Origin: Lepeophtheirus salmonis | Taxonomy: Eukaryota > Arthropoda > Copepoda > Siphonostomatoida > Caligidae | Direction: 5' to 3' | DNA length: 64,000 bases | Assembly (NCBI RefSeq): GCF_016086655.4 | Contig: NC_052132.2 | Coordinates: 6,078,805 to 6,142,804, forward strand | In this document: positions 1-11,189 of the stretch, piece by piece | Layout of the letters: each line of letters opens with the position of its first letter | How positions within the stretch are numbered: position 1 is the stretch's first letter | Position numbers and translations under genes: made by a program | The notes under the pieces: generated by a model | Databases searched by the model: none | Told to the model about the DNA's origin: nothing | What the model saw: only the letters and a program-made list of their open reading frames with translations

Positions 1-2
1 AG

Positions 3-140
3 AATCTCAAGGAGATTGACAAAAGTACTCAACTTCAATAAAAAGACAGAGTTTCGATGCTTTATGATCTGAATGGGAATGTAATTGTGAAAAGAAACTG
101 GAGATTTGTAAAGCCTTGTAAACCAGTTAGGTTTGAGTAG
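3..140 (+). pseudogene. Ty3/gypsy-type polyprotein, C-terminal end (integrase tail) remnant
   Basis: The frame beginning at base 3 reads a short charged tract, one in-frame stop (about 39-41), then a segment ending in RNWRFVKPCKPVRFE and a stop at 138-140. Many gypsy-class integrases end with a small beta-rich domain carrying an RNRRFL-like motif followed by prolines, and this segment fits that pattern. The rest of pol would lie to the left of the window. A possible LTR starts about 55 bases downstream, where a 3' LTR is expected. The internal stop means it is not functional. The match is short, so the family call is tentative. Confidence 0.4.
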
Positions 141-195
141 CTTGTAGAGGCCTGCCAGAGTTGCCTATACATTTAGTGTCCCGAAAGAAGGCGCA

Positions 196-345
196 TGTGA
201 TGTACTATAAGGTGGCAACACCATGACCCTATCCAATGGTTATAAACTAGATATAAGTATCTCTCTCATTTTGAGTATATCAGTATGTAGTATATAATAT
301 CCTTATCATCCCGCAATAACCACATACTAAGTATTTCAAAACAAT
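196..345 (+). repeat. Possible 3' LTR of the gypsy-type remnant
   Basis: The segment begins TGTGATGTAC directly after a purine-rich stretch (CCGAAAGAAGG) that could be a polypurine tract. It lies about 55 bases after the end of the pol-like frame. The start and the preceding tract fit an LTR, but I see no second LTR in the window and cannot fix the 3' boundary. Confidence 0.3.
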
Positions 346-409
346 GTAATCAATCCATGGGTTCCATTAATGGAAGGGTTCATACCCCCCCCCCCTACAA
401 TTATGTGTA

Positions 410-630
410 AACTCCTCATGTATTTAGCGTATTTGACAATGTCAATAGCATAAACTCAGGAATCACAGCCCATCCTTGTTATTATGAAAGAAAAAACAGC
501 ATATCTAGCTGCCAAAATGGAAACTTTTAGTCTTTTATATATTAACAGGCTCTTCATTTACCAATTTATTGCCCATAAGAGCTTCGGTGCTCGAAAGAGA
601 AAAATGTATAGATGTAAAAACCTAGCTGTG
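410..630. repeat. Dispersed repeat A, copy 1
   Basis: About 220 bases resemble 23325-23540 in the same orientation. Shared blocks include ATGTCAATAGCAT, a CACATCCTTGT/CCATCCTTGTT block, and CAATTTATTG followed about 15 bases later by GGTGCTC. Neither copy has a sustained reading frame. Because copy 1 lies just after the possible LTR, it could be part of that LTR or its flank; a SINE or other element is equally possible. Confidence 0.45.
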
Positions 631-639
631 TTCTTATCC

Positions 640-2830
640 TTGTCTTGTGTAATCCATGTATCGGGGATTATCTAAAACTCTTGCAACCTCAGACTGAAAT
701 TTCGCCAAAAATGTTTATAAAGGGACTAGTGAGTTTTTTTTAATCCTGGTAAATGCCACATTCATCATATTTCATTGCATACATAGTGTAATTTTATAAG
801 GGAAATGGGTCAGCTTTTTGTAGTTGCATGCTGAATATATGTTTTGTTTTTTCTAAAGCTGTTAACGTTATTTTTATATTTTTAAAGAGAGGGCAAATAA
901 GTATAAAATAATCACGAGTGCGTTAAAGACGATGAGTAACTCTAAGGATTTGTTGCAGAGTTAAAAGTTTCAAGTCCTTGTTGGAATCAGAGTAAAAAAT
1001 TGAGGATCGAAATCGTTGTTTGTCCAAAACTGGATGCCCCCACCCCCCAAAATTGGACGCCCTAAATGTTTATCCCTCCACCAGTGATCAGACCTCAATG
1101 AATTGGACTTTCGAAATATCCCATACTCCTCCTCCCATACTAAAAAATCTAAATCAGAAGCTCCCCCCCCCACCCTGTCAACCAGACGTCATAAATGTAT
1201 CACTCTGTATCCTTTTTTATTTGCTATTGAATAGGACGTCCTGGTGTTGTTAGCTTCTCCATTTGATCTATGCATTCTCACCTATCTTTTGGGTCAATTG
1301 TTTTAAAAATACATAATAATATATAAATTTAAATATAATTTTACTATTTTCCCTCCACGAATGTAATTTGAAATGTACAAAGCTCACTTTTTATAGTAGT
1401 AATTCAAATGTCTCCCTCCAAAATCATTTTTTAGGAAACTGATATTAGCATAGGTCTTAACTCCCAATAAGTATCGCTCCTGCCTTCTCCTCGCGCGCTC
1501 TTACAAAAATCCCATCTCAAATGAATGCTAAATACGGAATATTTGTGTTTATTTCCTTCATTCCCTAGGTGCTTGCAGCTACAAATCCTTCCGGCCATCT
1601 TAGTTTTTGAAGTCAGAGCTACAAAACTTCTTGTTACTAAAGATTGAACTATTGATTTTTTTTAAATTTAACGTTACTGCATATCCAAAAAAAGTATGGT
1701 AACGTTATTTGTCAATTATTATTCGTGTTAATATGAATCCTAGAGTCTTACTTTTTTTACAATCAAATATGGAAATGTTTTGATGTCTGTTTGATTCATG
1801 GATAACTATAGATTGCTTAAGGACACTGTCGTCGCAACATTTCATTTCAGCTATTGTCGGGGGCAGTACATCAATCAAATTTATTATTTTGAGGGGAAAA
1901 AACATGAAGTGATCATACAATACTTTATACTTTTATGGTATAATAATACAATAACTTTATGTTTGACGTACATTTGAGTTATGACGTATTACAATTTTGA
2001 ATTAAGAGGTCGTGGAGGTAATTATCATTTATGTTTGCTATTATTATCTATTACCTTATTAAATTTTGTAGTACCCAGATTTTATAAAACAATTCCTTTA
2101 TCTATCCGTGACTGAATTAAATAATTCAAATTAGTATCCAAAATAGCTCATAATTGCCTAGCTTTTGGGTTTTTTCCAAAATTAGGGTGATATTTTTCAA
2201 AGTTAAAATAACTAATAACTATAAAACTCACTTTCTTTTTTAAATATTTAATTTGAAACATAAATTACTAAACCAAAATATTTCATCTATCATTTGACGA
2301 AATTTTATAAAGCCAGCATTAACCATCTATGCGATATTTAATCTTTTATTTCTATGGACATAATAATAGCATCTTTTTTCATTCATACAAATCATATATC
2401 TTTGTCTAGGACTGAATAAAAATATTTTTGTGTATTTTAAATTGTAGTCTTATGCAACAACTTCTCTAATTTTTTTTTTTTTTTTTATTCTACGTTGTTT
2501 TTTTTTAATACAAAAATAAATAACATAAAGTATATATTAATCAATTCTAGAATAACCGTATTCATTGGTACTTTTAGTACTTGTTTGAAACGTAAATTAT
2601 ACTACCAAAATGTTTAATTAATTATCTGACAAAAATATATAAGCATGGTATTAACCATCCATGCGATATTTAAACATTTTAGTTGTTACTGCTAACTAAT
2701 AAGCGATAAGTATTAATAGCTAGCAAGATTCAATTCATAACATAACTTTGCCCCCGACAACTGCTGACTCATAATCCACTACTGCAGCGCCATCAACTTA
2801 AACTTCGTCTCTCTATACATTCTCTATAGT
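640..2830. other. AT-rich stretch without recognisable genes
   Basis: I see no supported coding region, repeat ends or RNA gene. There are C-rich tracts at 1038-1050 and 1165-1175 and a T run near 2471-2486. Short open frames across the C-rich part look like composition artefacts. Confidence 0.5.
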
Positions 2831-2834
2831 TTGA

Positions 2835-3158
2835 TTACACAGGGGAACAATTTTTTTTTTTTTTTGGGGGGGTAATTTTGTACAATCCAAAATTGATCTC
2901 AGTTTTTCTCTCAGTTATCTGAGCTCTAAACTATATGGGATTATAGTAATTCGGGACTATTATCTTTAAGAGTCATTTTTTTAACCTTAAAGCAATTCCT
3001 TTCTCATAAGTTTGATTAATTCAACTTTCAATTTTGCGAATATAATCCCAAATATTTCCGAATTCAGATGACTGAGAAAAAAATTGAGATCAGTTTTGGA
3101 TTCTGCGCTTATAGATCTATTCTATTCATTTGTACAGAACAAGTGTTCCCCTGTGTTA
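2835..3158. mobile_element. Fold-back MITE, full copy (family F)
   Basis: The two ends are inverted copies of each other: TTACACAGGGGAACA on the left and TGTTCCCCTGTGTTA on the right. The arms continue inward for more than 100 bases with matching blocks such as ATCCAAAAnTGATCTCA and TTTTTCTCTCAGT. The right arm keeps a segment (TGCGCTTATAGATCTATTC) that is missing on the left, where a T/G run sits instead. No transposase frame is present. A half copy lies at 17464-17670. Flanks suggest a TA or TTA target site, but I cannot decide which. Confidence 0.7.
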
Positions 3159-3329
3159 TCTTAGGAGGACTCATTTTTTATATCAATGGGTATGGCTAAG
3201 CGCGTTATATAAAAAAGAAAAGTTATCTTCATATATTTAGAGTTTTAAATTCTAAGCATTTTTGTATCGTACGAGTTTTGAAAATCGATATCGATAGCTC
3301 AGCTTGTAATACTAAAAAAAGCTGATTAC

Positions 3330-3485
3330 ATATATTTTATAAGTTAATTAAAAAAAATTAAATTTTTGGAAAAAAAAGTTTAAAAATTAACAGTTATACA
3401 CGAAAAATTAAATTTTTAAGATAAAAATTCTAGTAAAAAGTAAAAAAAAATAATTGGGGGAGGGCTGCTCCAGCTCCTGCTAGAT
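3330..3485 (-). repeat. T-rich CTAGAA repeat family, fragment
   Basis: Read on the minus strand, it starts with a GC-rich head (GCAGGAGCTGGAGCAGC), then TTTTTACTAGAATTTTT and a long T-rich tail. The same order (G-rich head, TTTTTACTAGAA, T/A tail) occurs at 10812-11080 and 47925-48420. It looks like the end of a non-coding dispersed element. Confidence 0.4.
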
Positions 3486-3489
3486 AATC

Positions 3490-4683
3490 ATTTTTGTAAT
3501 GTGATAAGGATAAAATTGACCATTAGACATATAATCAACGTCACTTCCAGAAATTTCACTCTGAGGGAAACTTTTGCTTATTTTTCTGAATTTATAGTGA
3601 AATTCAAAGTCCTGAACTTTATCACAAACTATTTTATCAATTTTCCCTATTTATAATTAATAAACGCATAATAAAGTTGACATATGGTATTCATATAATT
3701 TATCATACCTGAAAACAAATCAGCTCCATTTTTGGTACCATAGAGATCAGTTATTATTTGAAATAGTGATAATTGATTAGTATGAAGTTTATATAATATT
3801 TCAACAAGTCTATGGATCAAAAGTTTATCTATTAGTTGCACTCAGAGCATGTTCTACTATCTTGACTATCAAGCTTTAAGCATTAAGATAGACAATTCAG
3901 GATATCAAAAATAAGAAAAATAAATTCTGGAAGTCTGGTTGATATCAGTGTAGTTCTTTTACTTTTAACTTTTATTCGGGCTCTACTTCAATAATTAATA
4001 TTCAGGACTGGACCAACGCAACTGAGCATTTTATTATGGTGTTCAATCTTCAAAGTGAATTGATTATTTTTTTTCGAAAAAAAGGAATTAAATATTAATA
4101 ATAAATGAAGAATATCAAACTTTTAGAATATAAAAATTAAAATTGCTTAAATAAATAGAAATCAACCCCAGAAATTAATGAACAATAAATTAAAGGTCGT
4201 ATTTTTAAGAGTTTAATAGACAAATGTGTGTTATTAGCATAAATAAACAACATAAGTATATTTGATCATAATATATTAGACATATGGTTAAAAAAATAAA
4301 ATTAAAATTTTATTTTTTAATAATATTTAGTAATAAAAATGAGGACAAACATCAAAATAAATATGTGTAATACGTGGCACCAAAAGACAATATTTGTTTA
4401 TTTAAATGCACAAAAAAATCCAGCGATAACAAATTCCCAACTTTTGTCAAAACTGTTTTTATGTTGATGTACTCAAATGCAAAATGTTACCAAAAAATTT
4501 AAATAATGATGCAACATTCCATTTATATATTCATAAATTATAGCTAAATTTTCATTTTGCAATATATAATTTCAAAAACTAAAAATTAAAGAAAAAGTTA
4601 ATTATTTTGAAAAAATATTGAAACTTGATCGATCAATATATTTTTTAAACTCTCGGTAGGAGTTTAAACGTACCCCAATATGT
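3490..4683. other. AT-rich stretch, nothing recognised
   Basis: No supported frame, repeat end or RNA gene was found here. Confidence 0.4.
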
Positions 4684-5521
4684 AAGGGTGGTCCACTGAA
4701 ACCAGAGCACTTACTCATTCAACAATTATGTAGATAATTAATTACATTACAAAACAAACCTGATCTCTCTAGCCTATGTAAAAGTCGCAAAAATGACACT
4801 TGAACTTGATCGACGAATTTTCCTTCGTGTACTCCAAGCAGATGGTCGTCTCCAGGACCAACATCTATGCCGTCAGCAAGTACAAAACGTTGGAGAGAAA
4901 GAAGTCAAAACGGGCGAACTATACTCGGAGGGGTTAAAGAAAATATCCCAGGCCAATCTCCTCAAGTGTATGACGTCCCATGCAAGAGATATCTGAGTTT
5001 TGCACCAGACTGTCCAGAGAACTATTCAAAAGTAGGCGAAAAGAGCCTTGTGAGGGCGGAGAACCCTCTTTTGATACCAGCAATGAATAAAACCAATCTG
5101 CTCTGTTGCAAGACTCCTTTGAAGGAGTATTGAATTAATCTTTTGAGTTATTTGAACTCTTTTTTTTTACACTTTTGGCCCCCCTTACAGTCCTGATGCT
5201 AAGCCCCTCGACTACACTTTTTGGATACATGTTAAAGGGAAGGCCTGCAGAGTCCGTCATCCAAACACTGAGGCCTTCAAGGCCATTGTCGGACAGCTAT
5301 GGCACACCATGATAGAATACTACATTTACAGTGGGTCAGCCTTCCTACGCGGGCGGGAAGCCATAATTGGTGCTAAAGGCGGCTACATTAATTATAAAGA
5401 GAGCTCAGGCACACATCTATTTATAGTATTAATTTTGTTGAAATTACATTGTGTATTATTAAACTTAATAAATGATAAAGATTAAATTTAACGTGTTAAG
5501 ATTATAATCTTATGGACTACA
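4684..5521 (+). mobile_element. Non-autonomous mariner-type element, family M1 copy 1 (internally deleted)
   Basis: The left end carries GGTGGTCCACTG and the right end its degenerate inverse (TTATGGACTAC). A coding relic starts with ATG at 4793 (MTLELDRRIFLRVLQADGR). It changes frame several times and reads into a segment with NPLLIPAM and CKTPLKEY (about 5060-5133). It then jumps to YSPDAKPLDYTFWIHVKG and RHPNTEAFKAI (5190-5290), ending AKGGYIN near 5392. This covers the transposase N-terminus and its C-terminal third, including the last catalytic D of PLDY. The central part, with the first two catalytic aspartates, is missing. The same junction recurs at 41452-42392, so this is a deletion derivative that spread. 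Confidence 0.75.
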
Positions 5522-5529
5522 TGTTTCTC

Positions 5530-6465
5530 AATTGTTCTTTAGTTCCAAAGTCTACTTAGTTTAAAATACTCTACATTTCAAAATAGGTTTGTGGAATTAT
5601 TTATTTTTACTAAAAAAAATAAAAATAGATTAAAAATAAAAAAATGCGCCTGTGGAATGATTTAGAGGCTTCCCAAGAACTTTGAAGTATCTAAGTATGT
5701 TTAGGGAGCTTTTTGAAAAAATATTGGAATGCTATTAAAAGAAAATGCTTTGAATATAAATATGTTAATACATATTTTTTTATGTGAAATTGCCCAACCT
5801 TTGGTTTTTTGAGCGGATTCCCATATAAATTAAACAATTTAAAAGTGGAAAACGAAACTCTCAACAAATGATACGTATTCGAAATACTAAACTATGGAAA
5901 AATAAATTTCTGAATTGTAGAAAATTTTATCCAAAAAAGGGCCTTGGAACAAAAGAAAACTGAGAAACAAATGTAGTCTTTAAAAACAAAACAAAAAAAA
6001 ACAAAAAAACAGGCAATGTGTTTTTTTTCTATGCATTTTTTTCGAATTTGGATTAAATTTTTGGTGTTATACTACGTACAATTTTCGATCCGACAATTTT
6101 CTCAGTACCATACTTATCTCATTTTTAGGTGGCAGAAAGGTAAGAGCTGAAAATTTAAACTGTATAGTGAATGCATCCTAAAAATTCAGAAAAAAAAAAA
6201 ATACAAAAAATCTGAAAACCTGTATAATATAAATCGAAGCTCTATTGTAAATGTATTAGGAATTGATAGTAGTCCTATATGGGTCTATAAGCAGTGGCTT
6301 GGGTATCTATTGTCTCCCACCTGCAGATTTGAAAACTATGACTGGATCCTTTGATGGACTAGATTAGTAGATGAATAGCTATACTTGTAAATGTTGTATA
6401 ATTGTAGACAATATTCTGGAGAATAATATTCCTGTGTGCAATCCTCTGCACACGTTACTAAATAC
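5530..6465. other. AT-rich stretch with a small Tc1-like scrap
   Basis: Mostly A/T-rich without a gene. Bases 6080-6130 resemble 6600-6648, which lies near one end of the next element. This suggests a short relic of the same Tc1-like family. Confidence 0.3.
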
Positions 6466-7261
6466 CGGGTGGTGTGAAATGGATGTACCACTAATTAACT
6501 TAAGCAAATTTTTTTTCTGTTCTTGAGTCTCAACTAATTCAGACGTGATAGATTACTTTAAAAACATTTATTAAGCACACAGTGACAGATATTATTTATG
6601 AATTTGACCAATTTTCAATCGGACAATTTTCTTTGTACCATATCTTTCATTTGACCTCTGGAAGGTGGAGTATACTCTGACAATGTAGTCCCTTCTTCTC
6701 CTTCACCTCAAACGCCTTCTTGATCACTTTTGGGGTCAGTTTGGCCGGACTTCCTCTACTCAGCTCGATTTTAAGACTTTTTCCCTCTTTCATGAGCTTG
6801 CCGATCCTATAGACCAGGGGTAGGCAATCTTTGAGACTTGGAGTACCAAATTCAACATTTCTAATCAATGAGTGTTCCACTATCAACAATAATGACAAAA
6901 AAACACACACACAAACTAAGGGAATATGTTCTCATTTGTCCGTGCCAGTGAATATGCCTCCGTGTGCTAACAGTGGCACGCGTGCCATATTTTGGCCACC
7001 CCAGCTGTAGACAGTGTGCCTCTCGATCCCAACTATCTTCACAATTTCAGATGTGCTGTGGACAGGGCAAATAAAAGCAGCAATCTGATTTCTTTATGCT
7101 TCCAATTTTGTTTACACAAATAATCAGAGGTGATTGCAATAGCTCATCCAGAAGCTTAAAAAATCAGCTGTTGTGGAAAACATCAAAGATTTAGGAATTA
7201 AAATTACTATACCTCGAAAAATTAATCAATAATTGTGGTACATCCTTTTCGCAGGACCCAA
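6466..7261 (-). mobile_element. Tc1-like non-autonomous element with nested hAT MITE
   Basis: The left end (CCGGGTGGTGTGAAATGGAT, continuing into GTACCACTAATTAA) is mirrored at the right end (TTGTGGTACATCC ... GGACCC), giving TIRs of roughly 35 bases. On the minus strand a transposase N-terminal relic reads TASEIVKIVGIERHTVY, then after an interruption RIGKLMKEGKSLKIE and LTPKVIKKAFEVKEK. This is the helix-turn-helix and linker of a Tc1/mariner transposase. No catalytic domain remains. The interruption is the hAT MITE at 6815-7004. Confidence 0.75.
6815..7004. mobile_element. 190-bp hAT-type MITE nested in the Tc1-like element
   Basis: It begins CAGGGGTAGGCAA and ends TTGGCCACCCCAG, which are near-perfect inverted termini of hAT type. 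It is flanked by 8-bp repeats, CTATAGAC at 6807-6814 and CTGTAGAC at 7005-7012, with one mismatch. Eight-base target duplications are a hallmark of hAT elements. Removing it together with one repeat restores a continuous transposase frame across the insertion. Confidence 0.8.
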
Positions 7262-7264
7262 TAT

Positions 7265-7875
7265 AGGAGCACATATAAATATATTTGAAATAGAAACTCA
7301 TTACTTTGTTGATTAAAATAAAACTTTTTGCCTAATTTATTAAGTTTTTATTGCACTTTACTCACAAGTATGAGGGGAAAAAGAGCGAGCTTTCACAATT
7401 ACATGTCCTTTAAAGAACAAAATAAAAAGTAAAACAATAAATTTAAAATTAAATAAGTTCATATATCATGAAAAAAGGTTTAGATAAATTGGTACATTCT
7501 GCTGCAGAATGAGTTAATAGTATGCACCTATATACGTGATGTGTCTACATAAAATAATCTTGAACACAAGTAACGAAAAGGAGAAAATCCCAATTTAATG
7601 CTTCACTGCATTAAAATTAGCAATTAGCAATTAAAATTTACCCCCGCATAAAATTTGAAACTCAGAGGTTGTAAGTGACTGATGATAAAAACTCTGGTAC
7701 TTCATAGTATCTATCAAATATCAGCTCGCCAGGAGCACTGCTTATATTATAAAAGTACTTCCTTCAAGGTAATGTAATCTTCCGGAAAGGTGAAGCTTCT
7801 GCACACACAGTCAAAATCACACAATCATCCTAGGCTAAAAAAACTCAAATTTTGAGAAAAGTCAGAAATTGTCGA
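7265..7875. other. Gene-free AT-rich stretch
   Basis: No supported frame or repeat end was found. Confidence 0.4.
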
Positions 7876-7877
7876 TC

Positions 7878-7995
7878 TATACTCTCGACCCTAACTGCAT
7901 ACGTTGATTTTTCCTTTCAGGTCACATATTGAGAACGTCATGGAAGTGTAGAATCAATGAAAGCTGCTGTGGAATAGGCATGAATGATAGATATT
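7878..7995 (+). pseudogene. Mariner-type transposase scrap
   Basis: Patched frames read LDPNCIR, then GHI, then HGSVESMKAAVE. This resembles the mariner order SPDLNPLD...WGHI...HPSVESLKAA that follows the third catalytic residue. Stops and frameshifts break it. The piece is short, so the call is modest. Confidence 0.35.
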
Positions 7996-7999
7996 AGCA

Positions 8000-8900
8000 T
8001 AACTATATCAATTCAAAAATATCAATAGGTTAATTAAGTATTTTTAAACAAATCATTAATTATATTAATATTTTTTCATCAAAATATAATTTCATTTAGT
8101 CTTTTAAAATATTAATGATGGAGTTTGTAAATTATTTTGACTCTAATTCAATATAAGACTACATAATGATTCACTGTTATATTAAATGAGTATACTCCAA
8201 ACTTTAGTTAGTTTATTGAATTCTCTCACTTTCACGTTCTGCTCAATGATATAATTTTATGCCTGTATAAAATTTTGAAATAGATTGAATTAGTTTGAAC
8301 ATATTCTTTGATTCAGGAGATGCATAAAAGACAATATCATTAATACATTGAATGACCTATTTTTTTTTTCTTAAAACCGATATTTATGTGCTATACTAAA
8401 ACCATAAAATTATTGGAGCTCAATTAATCCTGGGAAATAATATGTATTCGATTGTTTTGTTCGACGATCATTTTTTTCTCGTCTGCTGTCGCGACGTCAA
8501 ATAATTTACCTTGCTATTCCTCAGGATCATCACTTTATGTTTTTTAATTCTATGGTCTGAATTGAAATAGATCCAGACTATTCTGTAAGTCCTGTGCCTC
8601 TTCCTGTAAGATGACCATTATCATAGTAACAGTGTATGGTGACATAATTTAGTAGAAAAATAGCTAACAGTATTGGGGATAGTTTTGTAAAGATTGTATC
8701 ATATACCAAAAGGAATGTACAAAGTATTCAAGAATACAAGACAAACAATGTAATTTTTTAGATTTCAACCTGTACATACTGGGATGTCCTTTGAAATTTA
8801 AACACTCATTAATTAAACAATTTATGAAGGTTGAGTATTTGAAATTGATTCATACTTCACTAAATTCAAGCATAAACATTTAGTTATATAATAAATCCAA
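8000..8900. other. Gene-free AT-rich stretch
   Basis: I see no supported feature in this interval. Confidence 0.4.
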
Positions 8901-8904
8901 CCTG

Positions 8905-9110
8905 AGCTCTCATGTCTATGAGGGCCCATGCAGGAGATCTGTGGGTTCGCATCAAAATTATCAGATAACTATAAAAAAAAGTGGGCAGAAATTTTTTTGT
9001 GAGGGTGGAGAGGCCCTTTTGACACCAGCAGTGACAGAAACCCATCTCATCCATTGCAAGACTCTTTTCAATGAGTTCTTTTGAACTATTTTTTGACCCT
9101 TGTGTTTTTC
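8905..9110 (+). pseudogene. Mariner family M1 copy 2, central fragment
   Basis: The DNA aligns by eye with 4955-5140. It includes the run from GGGCCCATGCAGGAGATCT through GACACCAGCAGTGACAGAAA to TTGCAAGACTCTTTTCAATG. The plus-strand frame reads EALLTPAVTETHLIHCKT, matching NPLLIPAMNKTNLLCCKT in copy 1. The sequence loses the family after the TTTTTTGACC block, close to the internal-deletion junction of copies 1 and 3. Neither terminus is visible. Confidence 0.6.
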
Positions 9111-9149
9111 CGGAATACAATCTGTTCCAATTACTTGATATGAACAAAC

Positions 9150-10001
9150 TACACCTTTTTAAAATGACACCGGATCTGTTAACATGAGTTTAAGCTATCT
9201 AGTATCATTATATATAGAGTTATTTGCATCCTTGTGTGCACCGGGACAGAGGTACAGAATATTGGCCGCACGGCATTCTTGTTCAGAGGCCATCTAAAGG
9301 ATTTTTTAATACAGTTTTGAAAGCTAAATCTTATGAGCACACTGTCACAAACATAGATCTCAGGATTGCCTAGATATTCAGGTCAAATCTTGTTCCCCAC
9401 CCTGTGGTTCCCACATGACCCTTTTCAACTATAAAATATAGCCATTTCTCATTCTTTTATTCTCACGATCAATTTTAGCTACTTAAAGTGCAATTTTCGA
9501 CGCAACCAAATGCTTAATAAGAATAATTGGTTGATAAAAATTAAGGATAATTCGTATACGACTACATATCTAATCCTGTCTCAATTTGAGAAACTCTATT
9601 CCAGTTTGTTTTTGTATTGACAGCCCCCATATTATTGGGGGGGAAAGGAATTTTATATATATTAATGTTTGTAAGTAGAGAATATGAAGAAATATTACAA
9701 ACTTGACTTTGATGTACGAGTATGCTTCTTATTAAAGTTTATATTAATTTACCTTTGTATGAATTTTTTTTTATTTATTAAAGAGGAAGGAAATTAGAAA
9801 AACAAATATTATTTTGAAGATAACCTTTACGTTTTCTTTGAGCTTACGTGAGTAGAAAATAATATAAATTTTGAGTATGAAGTATGTAGGTTGATAGTTA
9901 TAAAAAAATTATCTAAGGTAAAAAAATTGGGAAATCTTTAAGACTTCACATAAATTACACCTATCTTATGTTTTGATGATCATCCTTTTAACATATTGTT
10001 G
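9150..10001. other. Gene-free stretch
   Basis: It contains a moderately GC-rich patch at 9220-9420 without a frame I recognise; the rest is AT-rich. Confidence 0.35.
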
Positions 10002-10009
10002 CATTGTAC

Positions 10010-10591
10010 CAGAGACTCTCAATCCTTTTTTTTTAGTGATTTACCACTTGTAAAATATTTATTTAACCCAAGAATCTTCTTAACAGCAAAAAATATTTTT
10101 AGCTTCAGCAGGATTATATTTTGGAGGGGCTTGGTTTTTGGATTTTTTTTGAAAATAGGTTAGGAAAAAACTTAAAAATCCGTAACTAGTCGCAAGAAGA
10201 AAAAAAAAAAAAATTGGACAAAAATTTCAAAAATCTCTAGCTATTATAAAAAAATTAATTTTTTTAGATTTTTTTTTTCAAAAATCCAGAAATAATCTCG
10301 AAAATAGGAAAAAAAAAAATTCAAAATCCACACCTGTTCACAAAAAATGATTCACAGAAATTAAATTAAATTTCAAATATTATATTTTTCGACAAAAAAA
10401 TCAAATATTAAATTTCAATTTTTTTTTGTTGATTTGGGTTGGAGGGGGGGGTACTATTGCCCTTATGGCCGACCCCTGCAGACACCCCTGAGCTATGTAC
10501 CACATGTAAAATATTCTTTCAAAATCTTAAGTAACCCTGGTTTGTATCCAAGTATCCCAATTGGTATGCATACCGCAGTTGAGAACCACTG
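10010..10591. mobile_element. hAT-type MITE, family H copy 1
   Basis: The left end is CAGAGACTCTCAATCC and the right end GTTGAGAACCACTG, inverted hAT-like termini. Candidate 8-bp target repeats are CATTGTAC (10002-10009) and CTTTATAC (10592-10599), 6 of 8 matching. The interior is T/A-rich with GC heads near 10120-10135 and 10438-10490 and has no transposase. Base for base it follows the inverse of the element at 10712-11179, for example AGTGATTTACCACTTGTAAAATA against the complement of the other's right end. Confidence 0.75.
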
Positions 10592-10711
10592 CTTTATACT
10601 AAATATTAATAATAATAATTTTTTAGCTAATGCCTCTTCCTGGACTTTTCCCTTTTTTTACTGCAGCAGATCAAAGTTACTCTTACAAGGGATAACTAGG
10701 TTGATTTAAAT

Positions 10712-11179
10712 CAGTGGTTCTCAAATAGGGTACTTGTACCCCTAAGGGTACTCGTAGGCACTCCAACGGGTACTTGAGATTTTGAGATAATATTTAAACT
10801 GTTGTATATAATTCAGGAGCGTCCACACGAGTTGGGTTGGAGGGGCGGTAGCCCCTCCAATTAAGGAATGTATGTTTTTTACTAGAAAATATAATATTTG
10901 ATTTTTTTTGTGAATAGCTTCAGATATTTGATTTTTTTTGACAATAAACATGATTTTTGTAAATTTTTCTGTTAATACCTGTAGATTTTAAAATTTTTTA
11001 AAAAATTTTAAAATTTTGATTTTTTTTCAAAAAATAAAAATCAAGACGCCCTCCAAAATATAATCCTGGAAACGCCTCTGCTGACGAAGCTAAAATTATT
11101 TTGTGTTGTTAAACGTTTACTTGAGTTAAATAATTATTTTACAAGAGGTACATCACTAAAAAGAAGTTGAAAATCCCTG
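10712..11179. mobile_element. hAT-type MITE, family H copy 2 (inverted relative to copy 1)
   Basis: It starts CAGTGGTTCTCAAA and ends TTGAAAATCCCTG. It is flanked by identical 8-bp target duplications ATTTAAAT at 10704-10711 and 11180-11187. Inside, 10812-11080 is a second T-rich repeat with its own GC-rich inverted ends (CAGGAGCGTCCAC and GGAAACGCCTCTG). No coding frame is present. Confidence 0.85.
10812..11080 (+). repeat. T-rich CTAGAA repeat nested inside hAT MITE copy 2
   Basis: The head GGGTTGGAGGGGC is followed by TTTTTTACTAGAAAA and a T-rich body. The far end reads GCCCTCCAAAATATAATCCTG. Copy 1 carries the corresponding sequence inverted (about 10105-10490), so this insertion seems older than the spread of the hAT MITE. 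A perfect 30-bp A/T palindrome lies near 10985-11014. Confidence 0.55.
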
Positions 11180-11189
11180 ATTTAAATGA

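Noticed and set aside
970..1253. Frames rich in proline or glycine on both strands
   Set aside because: Created by C runs; no motif and no conserved copy.
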